Assembly: GCF_900129755.1 (NCBI RefSeq)
Contig: NZ_FQWT01000003.1
Coordinates: 186,001 to 250,000 of the forward strand
Direction: 5' to 3'
Source of the DNA: Chryseobacterium oranimense
Lineage (GTDB): Bacteria > Bacteroidota > Bacteroidia > Flavobacteriales > Weeksellaceae
Length of the DNA: 64,000 nt
Numbering within the stretch: the stretch's first letter is position 1; the number at the start of each line of letters is the position of its first letter. Positions 44,415 to 54,249 of the stretch are shown in pieces. The notes under the pieces were generated by a model. That model had not been told where the DNA came from. It did not search any database and saw only the letters and a program-made list of their open reading frames with translations. The position numbers and the translations under genes are program-made.

Positions 44415-47345
44415 ATGAAAAAACAATTATCCATGATTGGGATGCTTCTTATTACAGGCATCTCTTTCGCGCAGACTGACCGTCTCTGGAGTGAAGGTTC
44501 AAAAAAAGCACCTTCAAACGTTTTTGAAAACAAAACCCAAATCAACAATCCGAAAATCTACAGCTTAGATTTTGAAGGACTGAAAAACGCTCTCGCCAAG
44601 GCCCCGAAAAGACTTGCTCCGGGAGAAAAATCAGAGATTATCATTTCTTTTCCCAATTCTGAAGGGAAAATGGAAAACTTTAAAGTAAGAGAAAATTCAA
44701 ACTTTGACCCTCAGCTTGCCGCGAAGTATCCGGATATCAAATCTTATGTAGGCGAAGGCCTTAGCGATTCTAATTCAACTGTGTATTTCAGCACCTCTTC
44801 CCTTGGTCTTTCTTCCATGGAGATCTATGGAGATAAATCTGCAGTGTTTATCGAGCCTTACACCAAAGACCTTTCTTCTTATGTAGTATATAGAAAGTCC
44901 GACAAAAAAGATGATCTTAGCAAATTCGAATGTACCGTTATCGACGTAGCCCAAAAAGGAGTGTCCAACAATACCCTTGCTGCCAGGCCCAATGCAGATG
45001 ATGCCAAGCTGAGAACATTCAGGCTTGCCCTTTCAACTACCGGGGAATATACAACGTATTTTGGAGGCACCAAAGCAAATGCCCTTGCCGCCATCAACAA
45101 TACAATGACCCGTGTAAATGGTGTTTTTGAAAAAGATTTTGCAGCAAGAATGGTTCTGATCGCCAACAATGATGCTGTAATTTATACCAACGCTTCTACA
45201 GACCCATATTCTCCCGCTTCAGGAATGAGCAACTGGAATTCACAGCTTCAGAGCACCCTTACTTCTGTGATCGGAGAAGCCAATTATGACATCGGGCATT
45301 TATTCGGTGCTTCCGGAGGAGGCGGAAATGCAGGATGTATCGGCTGTATCTGTACAAACGGATCAAAAGGAAGCGGATATACTTCACCGGCAGACGCTAT
45401 TCCATCAGGAGATAATTTTGATATTGATTATGTTGCCCACGAAATGGGCCATCAGTTTGGAGGAAATCACACCTTCTCTATGAACAATGAAGGAACCGGC
45501 GCGAATATGGAACCGGGCTCAGGATCAACCATTATGGGGTATGCAGGAATTACCTCTCAGGATATCCAGCCTCATTCCGATGCATTTTTCCATGCGATAA
45601 GCATCCAGCAGATCACCAATAATATTAAAGCAAAAACATGTCCGGTAAGCACTTCAACAGGAAATGCCATTCCTACAGCCAATGCCGGTCTTGACTATAC
45701 GATTCCTAAAGGCACACCTTTCATGCTTACAGGAACAGGAACTGACGCCAACGGAGATTCATTAACCTATATCTGGGAACAGATGGACAACGCTTCATCA
45801 TCCCAAACCGGAGCAAGCTCAGCAGCCAGTGCTACCAAAGCATCAGGTCCAACTTTCAGATCATGGACTCCTACAACTTCTCCAACAAGATATTTCCCCA
45901 AAATGTCATCTATCTTAGCAGGAGCTACAACTACAGCGGGATCAGAGATCACAGTTGAGGCACTTTCCAACGTTGCAAGATCATTAAATTTCAGATTTAC
46001 AGTACGTGATAACAGAGCCGGAGGTTCAGGAAATAATTCCGACGATGCTTTAATTACAGTAAACGGAACAGCAGGACCTTTCAGTGTTTCTTCACAGAAC
46101 TCCGCAACTACCTATACGGGAGGAACCTCACAAACCGTAACATGGAATGTAGCAGGAACAACTGCTAATGGCGTGAATGCTGCCAATGTAGACATTTTAT
46201 GGTCAACAGACAGTGGAAATACATGGACTACCCTTCTTGCAGGAACTCCAAACGATGGAACACAGGCCGTAACGATTCCAAATTCATCTACAACAACAGG
46301 AAGAATTATGGTAAAAGGCTCAAACCATATCTTCTTTGATGTGAACAATGCCAATATTACAGTGAATGCAGGCAGCGGAGGTACGGATACCGTAGCACCT
46401 ACAGCTCCTACCCTTGCAGCTTCCGGAACTACAGCCACTAGCACTAATCTTTCCTGGAGTGGAGCTACAGATAATGTAGGCGTTACAGGTTACGATGTGT
46501 ATCAGGGTACTTCATTAATTGGTTCTACAGCATCTACAACATATACAGTAACAAGCTTAACACCTGCAACTACTTACAGCTTCACTGTTAAGTCTAAAGA
46601 TGCAGCAGGAAACGTTTCTCCTTCAAGCAATACAGTGAGCGTTACCACCCTTTCAGGAGGTACGGTAACTTACTGCTCTTCTTCTGCGAGCAATACAGCA
46701 GATGAAAGAATCGGAAATGTGAAATTCGGAACCATCAATAATACTTCAACAGGAACAGCAGGTTATGAGAACTTCACTTCAGTTTCTACGAATGTAACAA
46801 GAGGAAGCGCTTATACCATTTCGATAACTCCAACATGGACTTCAACGGTTTACAGCGAAGCTTACGCGGTATATATTGATTATAACGGTGACGGCGACTT
46901 TACAGACAGCGGAGAGCTTGCCTGGTCCAAAGCAGGTTCCACAACAACCCCTGTAACCGGAAGTATTACTATCCCTGCAACTGCCACTGTTGGCTCTACA
47001 AGAATGAGAGTAATGATGAAATACAGCTCCGTACCTACTTCTTCATGTGAGGCCTATACTTATGGACAGGTTGAGGATTATACCCTGAATATTGTTTCTT
47101 CAGGAAGAGGAGAACTTACAGATATCAAGGATCTGATCACTGATATCAAGTTGTATCCAAACCCGGCAAGAGATGTATTACATATTTCAAACACGACATC
47201 AGAAGAGTATAAAATCTTCGATATGGGTGGAAAACTAATCAATTCAGGAAAACTTGAAAGAGGCAGCGTTAATGTAAGCGGACTTATCAAAGGCGCTTAT
47301 ATGATCCAGGTTGGAGAAACTGCCAAGAGATTTATTAAAAATTAA
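44415..47345 (+). CDS. Secreted reprolysin-type metalloprotease with GEVED and T9SS domains
   Basis: The start at ATG 44415 gives the signal peptide MKKQLSMIGMLLITGISFAQ; the upstream in-frame ATG at 44307 is a false extension. 976 residues. After a propeptide the zincin domain has HEMGHQFGGNH (342-352, HExxHxxGxxH) and a Met-turn in STIMGYAG. PKD/Fn3-like modules follow (TSTNLSWSGATDNVGVTGYD), then a GEVED domain (YIDYNGDGDFTDSGE) and a T9SS sorting domain (DIKLYPNPARDVLHIS). It is probably secreted and protein-degrading. Confidence 0.92.
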   Translation: MKKQLSMIGMLLITGISFAQTDRLWSEGSKKAPSNVFENKTQINNPKIYSLDFEGLKNALAKAPKRLAPGEKSEIIISFPNSEGKMENFKVRENSNFDPQLAAKYPDIKSYVGEGLSDSNSTVYFSTSSLGLSSMEIYGDKSAVFIEPYTKDLSSYVVYRKSDKKDDLSKFECTVIDVAQKGVSNNTLAARPNADDAKLRTFRLALSTTGEYTTYFGGTKANALAAINNTMTRVNGVFEKDFAARMVLIANNDAVIYTNASTDPYSPASGMSNWNSQLQSTLTSVIGEANYDIGHLFGASGGGGNAGCIGCICTNGSKGSGYTSPADAIPSGDNFDIDYVAHEMGHQFGGNHTFSMNNEGTGANMEPGSGSTIMGYAGITSQDIQPHSDAFFHAISIQQITNNIKAKTCPVSTSTGNAIPTANAGLDYTIPKGTPFMLTGTGTDANGDSLTYIWEQMDNASSSQTGASSAASATKASGPTFRSWTPTTSPTRYFPKMSSILAGATTTAGSEITVEALSNVARSLNFRFTVRDNRAGGSGNNSDDALITVNGTAGPFSVSSQNSATTYTGGTSQTVTWNVAGTTANGVNAANVDILWSTDSGNTWTTLLAGTPNDGTQAVTIPNSSTTTGRIMVKGSNHIFFDVNNANITVNAGSGGTDTVAPTAPTLAASGTTATSTNLSWSGATDNVGVTGYDVYQGTSLIGSTASTTYTVTSLTPATTYSFTVKSKDAAGNVSPSSNTVSVTTLSGGTVTYCSSSASNTADERIGNVKFGTINNTSTGTAGYENFTSVSTNVTRGSAYTISITPTWTSTVYSEAYAVYIDYNGDGDFTDSGELAWSKAGSTTTPVTGSITIPATATVGSTRMRVMMKYSSVPTSSCEAYTYGQVEDYTLNIVSSGRGELTDIKDLITDIKLYPNPARDVLHISNTTSEEYKIFDMGGKLINSGKLERGSVNVSGLIKGAYMIQVGETAKRFIKN

Positions 47346-47729
47346 TAACCATTCAGTAAACACTTTGGAAGACTGCCTTCGGGCAGTCTTTTTTTATGTC
47401 TATGATTTTAAAACATTAACGGACATTTATAATACAAATAAAACTCTAAAAACAGAATATAAATAATTAAAATTCAATTGTAATTACTTATTTAAACAAA
47501 ATTTATTAAGATTTAAAATTTTTAATTTAAATTTATCATTCAGATTTCTTTGTACCGTTACTGATCGGGCTTGATAGAACTGATAATTGTGCCCTCAGCT
47601 CATACCATATAAGCCTCTCAACTGAATTTTTATTTTTTAAATGGTCTGCAATAAAAAAATTGTCGGAGCAAGTTTATTTCATAAAAAACAATACCCAAAG
47701 CTTAAAAAAATAACCATAAAACTTTTACC
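47346..47729. other. Intergenic region before the TNT-lipoprotein gene
   Basis: It holds the protease terminator and a very AT-rich stretch around 47400-47540. I see no RNA gene, clear promoter box or ORF. The promoter of the following lipoprotein gene must lie here. Confidence 0.6.
47369..47395 (+). terminator. Terminator of the metalloprotease gene
   Basis: AAGACTGCC, the loop TTCG and GGCAGTCTT, followed by a T run. Confidence 0.9.
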
Positions 47730-48443
47730 ATGAAACATTTATTCAAGTACCTTTTTTTAGTAACAACTCTATTATTTTCAGTTGCCTGTAGTTCAGACAA
47801 TGAAGAAACCGAAAATCCCACGGGAGTCGTTACCCATGTGTTTTATAAAAATGCAGATGAATTCGCCTTAACCTATGATCCGGCCGGAACTGTAAGCCAG
47901 GCCATCAGAAATCAAGCGTTTGATTTATACAAACAGGGAAAATGGAGCGAGCTGGAAGCACTTTTCAATGCCAACAATCTTAATGGTGGATGGCCTCCTG
48001 CCAACGGCGGATACAATATCGTTGATGATGTTCCGTTTCAGGCAGGCCAAAAATTCGACAGGTATAGCGGAGCTGTTGGCAGCTATGACGGAACGGGTGT
48101 CCCTACTTTAGGGGGAAGCTTCACAAGCCCGATCATCAATGGATATGTGTATACTTTCTCCCAAAGAGCATTAAACCAACCCGAGAATAAATATGATTTC
48201 TATTACGAAATAGATGTTTTGAATAATTTACTACCTTTCAAATCTCAAACGGCAGATGTAATTCCCTGGTTTAATCAGATCGGCGGAGGAAAGCAGACGA
48301 TGTGGAAAATCCCGATTGATGTGGCAACAGGTTATCAGAAAACATGGAATAAACTGGCCCAGGAAGGATATGTAAGGATTACCATTAAAAAAAGCCCTAG
48401 CGGAAAATACAATAATCAGGTAGGAACAGTGATTCAGCAATAA
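47730..48443 (+). CDS. Lipoprotein with TNT (NAD glycohydrolase toxin-like) domain
   Basis: A 237-residue protein. The signal peptide ends in lipobox SVAC (Cys20), and residues 21-85 are an unassigned linker. From WPPANGG (88) to the end it matches the TNT fold: GQKFDRYSG (Arg111), FSQRALNQ (Arg146), YDFYYEIDVL, then IPWFNQIGGGKQ (Gln189), resembling the PWFGQPGGGxQ block, and KLAQEGYVRI as in ...LVAAGYL. TNT domains hydrolyse NAD. I do not see the usual histidine before the YE strand (YDFYYE), so activity is uncertain. A Cys-rich protein gene follows after 10 bases. Confidence 0.8.
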   Translation: MKHLFKYLFLVTTLLFSVACSSDNEETENPTGVVTHVFYKNADEFALTYDPAGTVSQAIRNQAFDLYKQGKWSELEALFNANNLNGGWPPANGGYNIVDDVPFQAGQKFDRYSGAVGSYDGTGVPTLGGSFTSPIINGYVYTFSQRALNQPENKYDFYYEIDVLNNLLPFKSQTADVIPWFNQIGGGKQTMWKIPIDVATGYQKTWNKLAQEGYVRITIKKSPSGKYNNQVGTVIQQ

Positions 48444-48453
48444 ATAAACTCAG

Positions 48454-48873
48454 ATGTATTCAATATTTAAAAAAATAAAACTCATCAGGCAGGCAGCCCT
48501 TGCCAAAAACCATTTCAGCAATGATGAAATCGTCCCGGCAGCTGTAACCCAATTCATATGTTGTGATTGCGGTCAGGAGAATTCCGTTAAAATCTTTCCT
48601 TATGAATCCGGCTTCCCTATTTTTCAGATTTACGATGAAGACAAAGTCCTATCTAGAAATGAGTTATTAGAAAACAAAATCGTTACTGAAACCTCCCGTA
48701 GAATATCATATCTCGGAGAGTTAACGGTAAATGATTTACCTACTTTATATTTTGGAACGGACTGTCAAAATTGTTACTCAAAATACTTCTGCGTATTCAG
48801 TTATGGGGAATGGCAGCCGGGATTGACACTTTTAAAAATTTCCGGTGTCTGGGAATATGAAGAATTGGAATAA
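48454..48873 (+). CDS. Hypothetical Cys-rich protein, candidate immunity partner
   Basis: A 139-residue cytoplasmic-type protein without a signal. Two CxxC-type clusters, Cys36/37/39 and Cys104/107 (plus 113), look like a zinc ribbon. I do not recognise a family. It lies 10 bases after the TNT-domain lipoprotein gene, so it is co-transcribed. Position suggests an immunity or accessory role, but that is inference. Confidence 0.6.
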   Translation: MYSIFKKIKLIRQAALAKNHFSNDEIVPAAVTQFICCDCGQENSVKIFPYESGFPIFQIYDEDKVLSRNELLENKIVTETSRRISYLGELTVNDLPTLYFGTDCQNCYSKYFCVFSYGEWQPGLTLLKISGVWEYEELE

Positions 48874-49003
48874 TCTGCTTACATTCTTAAACCATTAAGA
48901 AAGATGAAGAGATTAAAGTAAGTTAAGAAAAATCAAGATGTTTTTTTTTAATACATTCATAATAAAAACTGCAAAGTTCATCTTATCCTTAAAAATTTAA
49001 AAT

Positions 49004-49031
49004 AAAATCCACGGTTCAGGCTGTGGATTTT
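49004..49031 (+). terminator. Terminator after the TNT operon
   Basis: AAAATCCAC (49004-49012) pairs with GTGGATTTT (49023-49031), followed by a weak T stretch. Confidence 0.55.
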
Positions 49032-49117
49032 CGTTACAAAGCTTTTCCACTAAAAATTAGTCAGATTTTTACGGGACAGATATGTAGGTGCATGCCAAAA
49101 TTTTCAAAATCGTTTTC

Positions 49118-49125
49118 TATCTTTG
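49118..49125 (+). promoter_or_regulatory. -7 box of the MazG-like gene
   Basis: TATCTTTG matches TAnnTTTG, 18 bases before the start. Confidence 0.5.
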
Positions 49126-49143
49126 CTGTAAATAATAAAATTC

Positions 49144-49611
49144 ATGGATAAAATTGATAGTCTGAACCAGGTAGCAGAATTCCACACCACTTTTAAAGCC
49201 CCTATTTTAGATACCCCACAAATTCCTTCTCAGGAAAGATGTAACCTTAGAGTTGAACTTTTACAGGAAGAATTAAACGAGCTGAAGCAGGCCATTGCCG
49301 ATAATGATATTGTAGAAATTGCTGACGCCCTGTGTGATCTTCAGTATGTTTTAAGCGGAGCTGTACTGGAATTCGGACTTGGCAATAAATTTGTAGAGCT
49401 ATTTAACGAAGTACAGCGTTCCAATATGTCTAAAGCATGCGATAATGCAGAACAGGCAGAGGAAACTGTAGCATTTTATAAAGAAAAGGAAGTAGAATCT
49501 TTTTATGAAAAATCGGGAGAGAAATTTAACGTCTACAGAAAAGCAGACCATAAAGTTCTTAAAAACAAGTACTATTCTCCTGCAGATTTAAAAACAATTA
49601 TCGAAAAATAA
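49144..49611 (+). CDS. MazG-like nucleotide pyrophosphohydrolase
   Basis: A 155-residue all-alpha NTP-pyrophosphatase. LLQEELNELKQAI carries the EExxE motif and VEIADALCDLQYVL the ExxD metal-binding pair. It is close to the phosphoribosyl-ATP pyrophosphohydrolase-like group that removes noncanonical NTPs. It starts a four-gene run with a thioredoxin-like protein, DUF4230 and a small basic protein. Confidence 0.83.
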   Translation: MDKIDSLNQVAEFHTTFKAPILDTPQIPSQERCNLRVELLQEELNELKQAIADNDIVEIADALCDLQYVLSGAVLEFGLGNKFVELFNEVQRSNMSKACDNAEQAEETVAFYKEKEVESFYEKSGEKFNVYRKADHKVLKNKYYSPADLKTIIEK

Positions 49612-49612
49612 T

Positions 49613-50179
49613 ATGAAGAAATTTATTACTAATATTGTTGCCGTTTCAAGCCTTGTCCTGGCTTCCCAGCAGTTCAGCGCCCAAAAGGTCGTGATGAACC
49701 GCGAGGTAGAAACTCAGAATGACGGTAAAATGCTGTTAGGGAACCAATATAAAGAACAGTTCCTGAAAGCTCCGTATGCAGACTGGTACGTGAAAGAGCA
49801 CGATGAGTATGCCATTGATCAGAAAGCCATCGGTGAACTGAAAAAAGCCAAATTCAATACTTATTCTCTGGTCGTTTTTATGGGAACATGGTGTGAAGAC
49901 AGCCACAGGGATTTCCCTAGGCTAATGAAAATCCTGGAAGAACTTAAATATCCTGATAATAAACTGACAATCATTGCCGTAAACCGCAAAAAGGAATCCC
50001 CTACCGGAGATGAGGTACGCTATAACATCCAGAAAGTCCCTACCATTATTGTTGAAAGATATGGAAAAGAGATCGGAAGGATCATAGAAATGCCTACCAC
50101 CGGATATATTGAAAGGGATCTGGTTGAAATCATGAAAAAAGACGACAGTTCTGTAATCAAAGAAATTTTTAACAAATAA
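49613..50179 (+). CDS. Thioredoxin-like (TlpA-type) exported protein
   Basis: A 188-residue protein with a signal peptide (MKKFITNIVAVSSLVLASQQ). The thioredoxin-like motif is VVFMGTWCEDSHRDFP, a CxxS rather than a CxxC site, followed by KVPTIIVERYGKE with the cis-Pro. It is probably a periplasmic redox or chaperone-type protein. It starts 1 base after the MazG-like stop. Confidence 0.82.
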   Translation: MKKFITNIVAVSSLVLASQQFSAQKVVMNREVETQNDGKMLLGNQYKEQFLKAPYADWYVKEHDEYAIDQKAIGELKKAKFNTYSLVVFMGTWCEDSHRDFPRLMKILEELKYPDNKLTIIAVNRKKESPTGDEVRYNIQKVPTIIVERYGKEIGRIIEMPTTGYIERDLVEIMKKDDSSVIKEIFNK

Positions 50180-50180
50180 A

Positions 50181-50786
50181 TTGAGAAATTACAAAGTAAT
50201 CATATCATTTGCAGCGGGAATTCTCGTTATGCTCATCCTGTTCTTCGGGCTCAAATCATGTTTAAATCTTGGCGGAAAGACGGAAAAGTCAGATTATTAT
50301 ATTCTGACCAACCAGATCTCTAAAATGAATAAGATGGTAGTTATGGAGCAGGATATTTCCAGCATGCAGAAAACCAAAATGGGCTATGAGGTGTTTGGAA
50401 AAGAAGTTTCAAACAACAGCATTATTACCTACACCCAAACCAATGCCCAGGTTTCTTATGATCTTAATAAAATGAAGATAGAAGTAGATTCCATCAACAA
50501 AAAATTAGTGATCACCGAACTGCCTGATGCGGAAATAAGAATTACCCCAAGCGTTGAAATCCAGTCACTGGATGATTCCTTTTTTAACAGGATTTCTGAA
50601 AAAGACATTAAAAATGTAACCCAAAAAGCCAAGGAAACGGCGATACAGTCCGTTAACCAGAACCAACTTAGAACTGAAGGTCGCAAACAATTATTGGAAA
50701 ATCTCAATAATATTTTCGTTTTGGCAAAAGCTTTGGATTATACCATAGAAGATGAAACCGGCAAGCTCGGTGTTTTAGGACTCTAA
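50181..50786 (+). CDS. DUF4230 membrane-anchored protein
   Basis: A 201-residue protein. The start is TTG at 50181, one base after the previous stop, giving MRNYKVIISFAAGILVMLIL with a membrane helix at about 5-24. The rest is DUF4230-like (LTNQISKMNKMVVMEQDISS, ITELPDAEIRITPSVEIQSL). Function unknown. Confidence 0.82.
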   Translation: MRNYKVIISFAAGILVMLILFFGLKSCLNLGGKTEKSDYYILTNQISKMNKMVVMEQDISSMQKTKMGYEVFGKEVSNNSIITYTQTNAQVSYDLNKMKIEVDSINKKLVITELPDAEIRITPSVEIQSLDDSFFNRISEKDIKNVTQKAKETAIQSVNQNQLRTEGRKQLLENLNNIFVLAKALDYTIEDETGKLGVLGL

Positions 50787-50798
50787 AAATATAACGCT

Positions 50799-50981
50799 AT
50801 GGATTCAAAAGACAACAAAAAGAAAGAATCTGCCAACAGTGCAGAAACAAAAAAGCAGAATGAAGATTTTCAGAACATTCCTGCTTCATCAGAAAAAAGC
50901 AATCCCCCTGATATTGATAAAGAAGATGTCCAGAAATCTTCAAAAAACAAATCAGGAAAAACGGATAATACCAAAAAATAG
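50799..50981 (+). CDS. Small Lys/Ser/Asn-rich protein
   Basis: A 60-residue highly polar protein with no signal (MDSKDNKKKES...). It starts 12 bases after the DUF4230 stop and ends before a terminator. It is low-complexity, and a function cannot be given. It may not be made; position is the main support. Confidence 0.45.
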   Translation: MDSKDNKKKESANSAETKKQNEDFQNIPASSEKSNPPDIDKEDVQKSSKNKSGKTDNTKK

Positions 50982-50985
50982 AAGG

Positions 50986-51016
50986 TTCTGTCTCATACGA
51001 GGCAGAATTTTTTTTT
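50986..51016 (+). terminator. Terminator of the MazG-DUF4230 run
   Basis: TTCTGTCTC (50986-50994) pairs with GAGGCAGAA (50999-51007) with one mismatch, followed by a long T run. Confidence 0.8.
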
Positions 51017-51110
51017 TGTAAAATCTTAAGCAGATAAAAACGAAAGATTCCATCCCAACGGAACAGAACCTTTCTAACTAATCTATTATTTATGTGAACT
51101 TTATTTGTAA

Positions 51111-52235
51111 CTATACGATTGTAGATTTACCAATCTTGATATTTTCGAAATTGTAATAAGACTTTTCAGAATATTTAATGTAATCTGCAATAAAACTTCC
51201 TACTTCGCTCGTGGAATAATGCTGCTCCGAATTAAGATCCACAGTAACATACCTGTTCTCAATAGCATGCTCCACTGCCCTTCTCAATTTATCTGCTGCT
51301 TCGGGAAGCTCAAGATAATCAAGCATCATCGCTGTACTGAGGATAGATGCAACAGGGTTGGCAATCCCCTTCCCTTTTGCCTGAGGATAAGAACCATGAA
51401 TAGGTTCAAACAAAGCATTTTCCTCGCCTATCGATGCCGATGGTAAAAGCCCGATGGAACCTCCGATAACACTTGCTTCATCGGAAATAATATCCCCGAA
51501 CATATTCTCTGTCAGGATCACATCAAACTGTTTTGGATTCAGAACCAGCTGCATGGCTGCATTGTCTACAAATATATAATCCAGCTGTACATCAGGGTAT
51601 TGCGGGGCAATTTTCTGGCAGGTTTTTCTCCAAAGTCTTGAAGTATCCAGAACATTAGCTTTATCAATTAGAGTAAGCTTTTTTCTTCTTTTTTGAGCTT
51701 CCTTAAAAGCCATATGGGCAATAGGAATAATCTCTTCTGTACTGTATTTACATACATCGTAAGCATATTTACCATCCGGATCTGTAAATTTTTCACCAAA
51801 ATAAATACCGCTTACCAGCTCCCGGAAGATCTGGATATCCGTTCCTTCAATAATTTCTCTTTTCAGCGGACTTTTATCAATAAGTGAAGCATAGGTCTTC
51901 AGAGGCCGGATATTGGCATACAGTCCCAGTTCTTTCCGAAGTTTCAGCAGCCCCTGTTCAGGTCTTACCTTTGCTTCAGGGTTATTATCGAAAACAGGAT
52001 CTCCAATCGCCCCAAAAAGGACAGCATCCGAGTCTTTACAGATCCTCAATGTTTCTTCAGGAAGAGGGTCTCCGGTTTTAAAAATGGCTTCAGCACCCAT
52101 TAATCCATAGGAAAACTTGAACTGGCATTGAAAAACTTCTGCCACAGCATCCAAAACTTTAATACTTTCGCCGACCACTTCCGGCCCGATCCCGTCTCCG
52201 GGCAAAACTGCTATTTTAAAATAACTGCTGCTCAT
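51111..52235 (-). CDS. leuB: 3-Isopropylmalate dehydrogenase LeuB
   Basis: A 374-residue protein. [11 protein letters not shown] is the start of the fold, [12 protein letters not shown] and [15 protein letters not shown] are the substrate and metal sites, and [14 protein letters not shown] is the NAD loop. It oxidises and decarboxylates 3-isopropylmalate. Its start overlaps the end of leuD by 20 bases, so translation is coupled. Confidence 0.95.
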   Translation of the reverse strand: MSSSYFKIAVLPGDGIGPEVVGESIKVLDAVAEVFQCQFKFSYGLMGAEAIFKTGDPLPEETLRICKDSDAVLFGAIGDPVFDNNPEAKVRPEQGLLKLRKELGLYANIRPLKTYASLIDKSPLKREIIEGTDIQIFRELVSGIYFGEKFTDPDGKYAYDVCKYSTEEIIPIAHMAFKEAQKRRKKLTLIDKANVLDTSRLWRKTCQKIAPQYPDVQLDYIFVDNAAMQLVLNPKQFDVILTENMFGDIISDEASVIGGSIGLLPSASIGEENALFEPIHGSYPQAKGKGIANPVASILSTAMMLDYLELPEAADKLRRAVEHAIENRYVTVDLNSEQHYSTSEVGSFIADYIKYSEKSYYNFENIKIGKSTIV

Positions 52236-52821
52236 ACTTTTGTGTTTTTTGTTCGAATTGTTGTATTGCCTCTTTTTTGCTGATTAAATAATCGATATCG
52301 TCATAACCGTTTAGCAGGCATATTTTTTTATAAGAATCAAGTTCAAAGGTCTCGGTTGTATCTTTAAAGCTTACAGACTGTAATTCCACATCAATGGCAA
52401 TTTCATTATCAGGATTTTCATGAATGCCTTCCAGAATTTCTTTTAAGAATTCTTCGGAAACTTTTACAGGGAGAAGCCCGTTATTCAGGGCGTTTCCTCT
52501 AAAAATATCAGCAAAATAGCTTGATATGATTACTTTAAAGCCATAATCCGTTAAAGACCAGGCGGCATGTTCACGGCTGCTTCCACAACCGAAATTATTT
52601 CCCGCAACAAGAATTTCACCACTGAATTTACGATTGTTCAAAACAAAATCCGGATTCGGCTCTCCTGTATGAATATTGAACCTCCAGTCCCTGAACAGGT
52701 TCTCTCCAAAACCTTTTCTGTCTATACTTTTAAGGAATCTTGCCGGAATAATCTGGTCTGTATCTATATTTTCTGCCGGCAGCGGTACTGCGCGGGATTT
52801 TAAAACAACTAATTTTTGCAT
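52216..52821 (-). CDS. leuD: 3-Isopropylmalate dehydratase small subunit LeuD
   Basis: A 201-residue protein. [15 protein letters not shown] and [17 protein letters not shown] are the conserved substrate-binding segments. It works with LeuC as isopropylmalate isomerase. It lies 16 bases downstream of leuC and overlaps leuB. Confidence 0.95.
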   Translation of the reverse strand: MQKLVVLKSRAVPLPAENIDTDQIIPARFLKSIDRKGFGENLFRDWRFNIHTGEPNPDFVLNNRKFSGEILVAGNNFGCGSSREHAAWSLTDYGFKVIISSYFADIFRGNALNNGLLPVKVSEEFLKEILEGIHENPDNEIAIDVELQSVSFKDTTETFELDSYKKICLLNGYDDIDYLISKKEAIQQFEQKTQKYEQQLF

Positions 52822-52837
52822 GTACTTTTTAATAGAT

Positions 52838-54226
52838 TTAGTTTAAACTTTCAAAAGCAGATATCCTACCTTCTATCGCTGCTTTTGCTGCCGTAAGCGG
52901 ACTGGCAAGAATTGTCCTCGCACCCTGCCCCTGTCTTCCTTCAAAATTTCTGTTGGATGTGGAGACACAGTATTCTCCTTCAGGAATTTTATCGTCATTC
53001 ATGGCCAGGCACGCCGAACATCCGGGCTGGCGGATCTGGAATCCTGCATCGCTGAATATTTTATCCAAACCTTCTTCATAAATCTGCTTCACGACCTGCT
53101 GGGAACCCGGAACAATCAAGGCTGTTACCTTCTCCGATTTACTTTTTCCTTTAATATACTGTGCTGCAGAACGGAAATCTTCTATCCTGGCATTGGTACA
53201 GCTTCCGATGAAAACATGATGCACTTCAATTCCTGAAACTTCCTGTCCTGCTTTAAGTCCCATATATTTCAGGGCTTTTTCTTCAGATTCATTTTGAGGG
53301 ACAGGAATCACTTCATTCACTGAAATTCCCATTCCGGGATTCGTTCCGTAAGTAATCATAGGAAAGATCTGTGATGCATCAAATGTCAGTTCTTTATCAA
53401 AAACAGCTCCTTCATCTGTTTTAAGAGTTTCCCAATAGGCCTGTTTTTCTGTCCATTCTTCACCTTTAGGAGCAAATGCTCTTCCTTTTACATAGTCAAA
53501 AGTAGTCTGATCAGGTGCAATCATTCCTCCTCTGGCTCCCATTTCTATACTCATATTGCAGACCGTCATTCTTCCTTCCATAGACATTTCTTCAAAAACA
53601 TTTCCGGCATATTCACAGAAATAGCCTGTTCCGCCATCGGTTCCTATTTTAGAAATAATATACAGGATCACATCTTTCGGCTGAACATTTTCATTCAGTT
53701 TTCCGGATACTGTTATTCTCATGGATTTGGGCTTATCGAGCAGAAGGCACTGGCTTGCAAAAACCTGTGCCACCTGGCTGGTCCCGATTCCGAAAGCGAT
53801 GGCCCCAAAAGCACCATGGGTAGAGGTATGGCTGTCTCCGCATACAATACTCATTCCCGGCTGGGTAATTCCCAGCTCAGGAGCAATAATATGGACAATT
53901 CCCTGATACGGATGTCCAAGTCCGAATAGTTCAATATTATTTTTTCTGCAGTTTACCGTAAGCTGTTCTACCTGGTTTCTTGAAAGCTCATCCCGGATTG
54001 GTTTTTCCTGATCAAGCGTAGGAACATTGTGATCCGCCGTAGCTACAATCTGGTTGGGTCTGAAAATTTCAAGATTCCTTGCTTCAAGTTCTGCAAAAGC
54101 CTGGGGACTGGTTACCTCATGGATCAGATGTTTGTCTATATAAATGATTTGAGGTCCGTCCGGAATAGTTTCTACTACATGGGCATCCCAGACTTTATCA
54201 AAAAGTGTCTTTTTTATGTTGTTCAT
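52838..54226 (-). CDS. leuC: 3-Isopropylmalate dehydratase large subunit LeuC
   Basis: The start at 54226 ([18 protein letters not shown]) is preferred to the in-frame ATG at 54271, which overlaps leuA. 462 residues. The Fe-S cysteines are in [11 protein letters not shown] and [28 protein letters not shown] is the substrate loop. It forms the isomerase with LeuD in leucine synthesis. It lies second in the leuACDB operon. Confidence 0.95.
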   Translation of the reverse strand: MNNIKKTLFDKVWDAHVVETIPDGPQIIYIDKHLIHEVTSPQAFAELEARNLEIFRPNQIVATADHNVPTLDQEKPIRDELSRNQVEQLTVNCRKNNIELFGLGHPYQGIVHIIAPELGITQPGMSIVCGDSHTSTHGAFGAIAFGIGTSQVAQVFASQCLLLDKPKSMRITVSGKLNENVQPKDVILYIISKIGTDGGTGYFCEYAGNVFEEMSMEGRMTVCNMSIEMGARGGMIAPDQTTFDYVKGRAFAPKGEEWTEKQAYWETLKTDEGAVFDKELTFDASQIFPMITYGTNPGMGISVNEVIPVPQNESEEKALKYMGLKAGQEVSGIEVHHVFIGSCTNARIEDFRSAAQYIKGKSKSEKVTALIVPGSQQVVKQIYEEGLDKIFSDAGFQIRQPGCSACLAMNDDKIPEGEYCVSTSNRNFEGRQGQGARTILASPLTAAKAAIEGRISAFESLN

Positions 54227-54249
54227 TTTTAATTTACCTGATTTTAATA

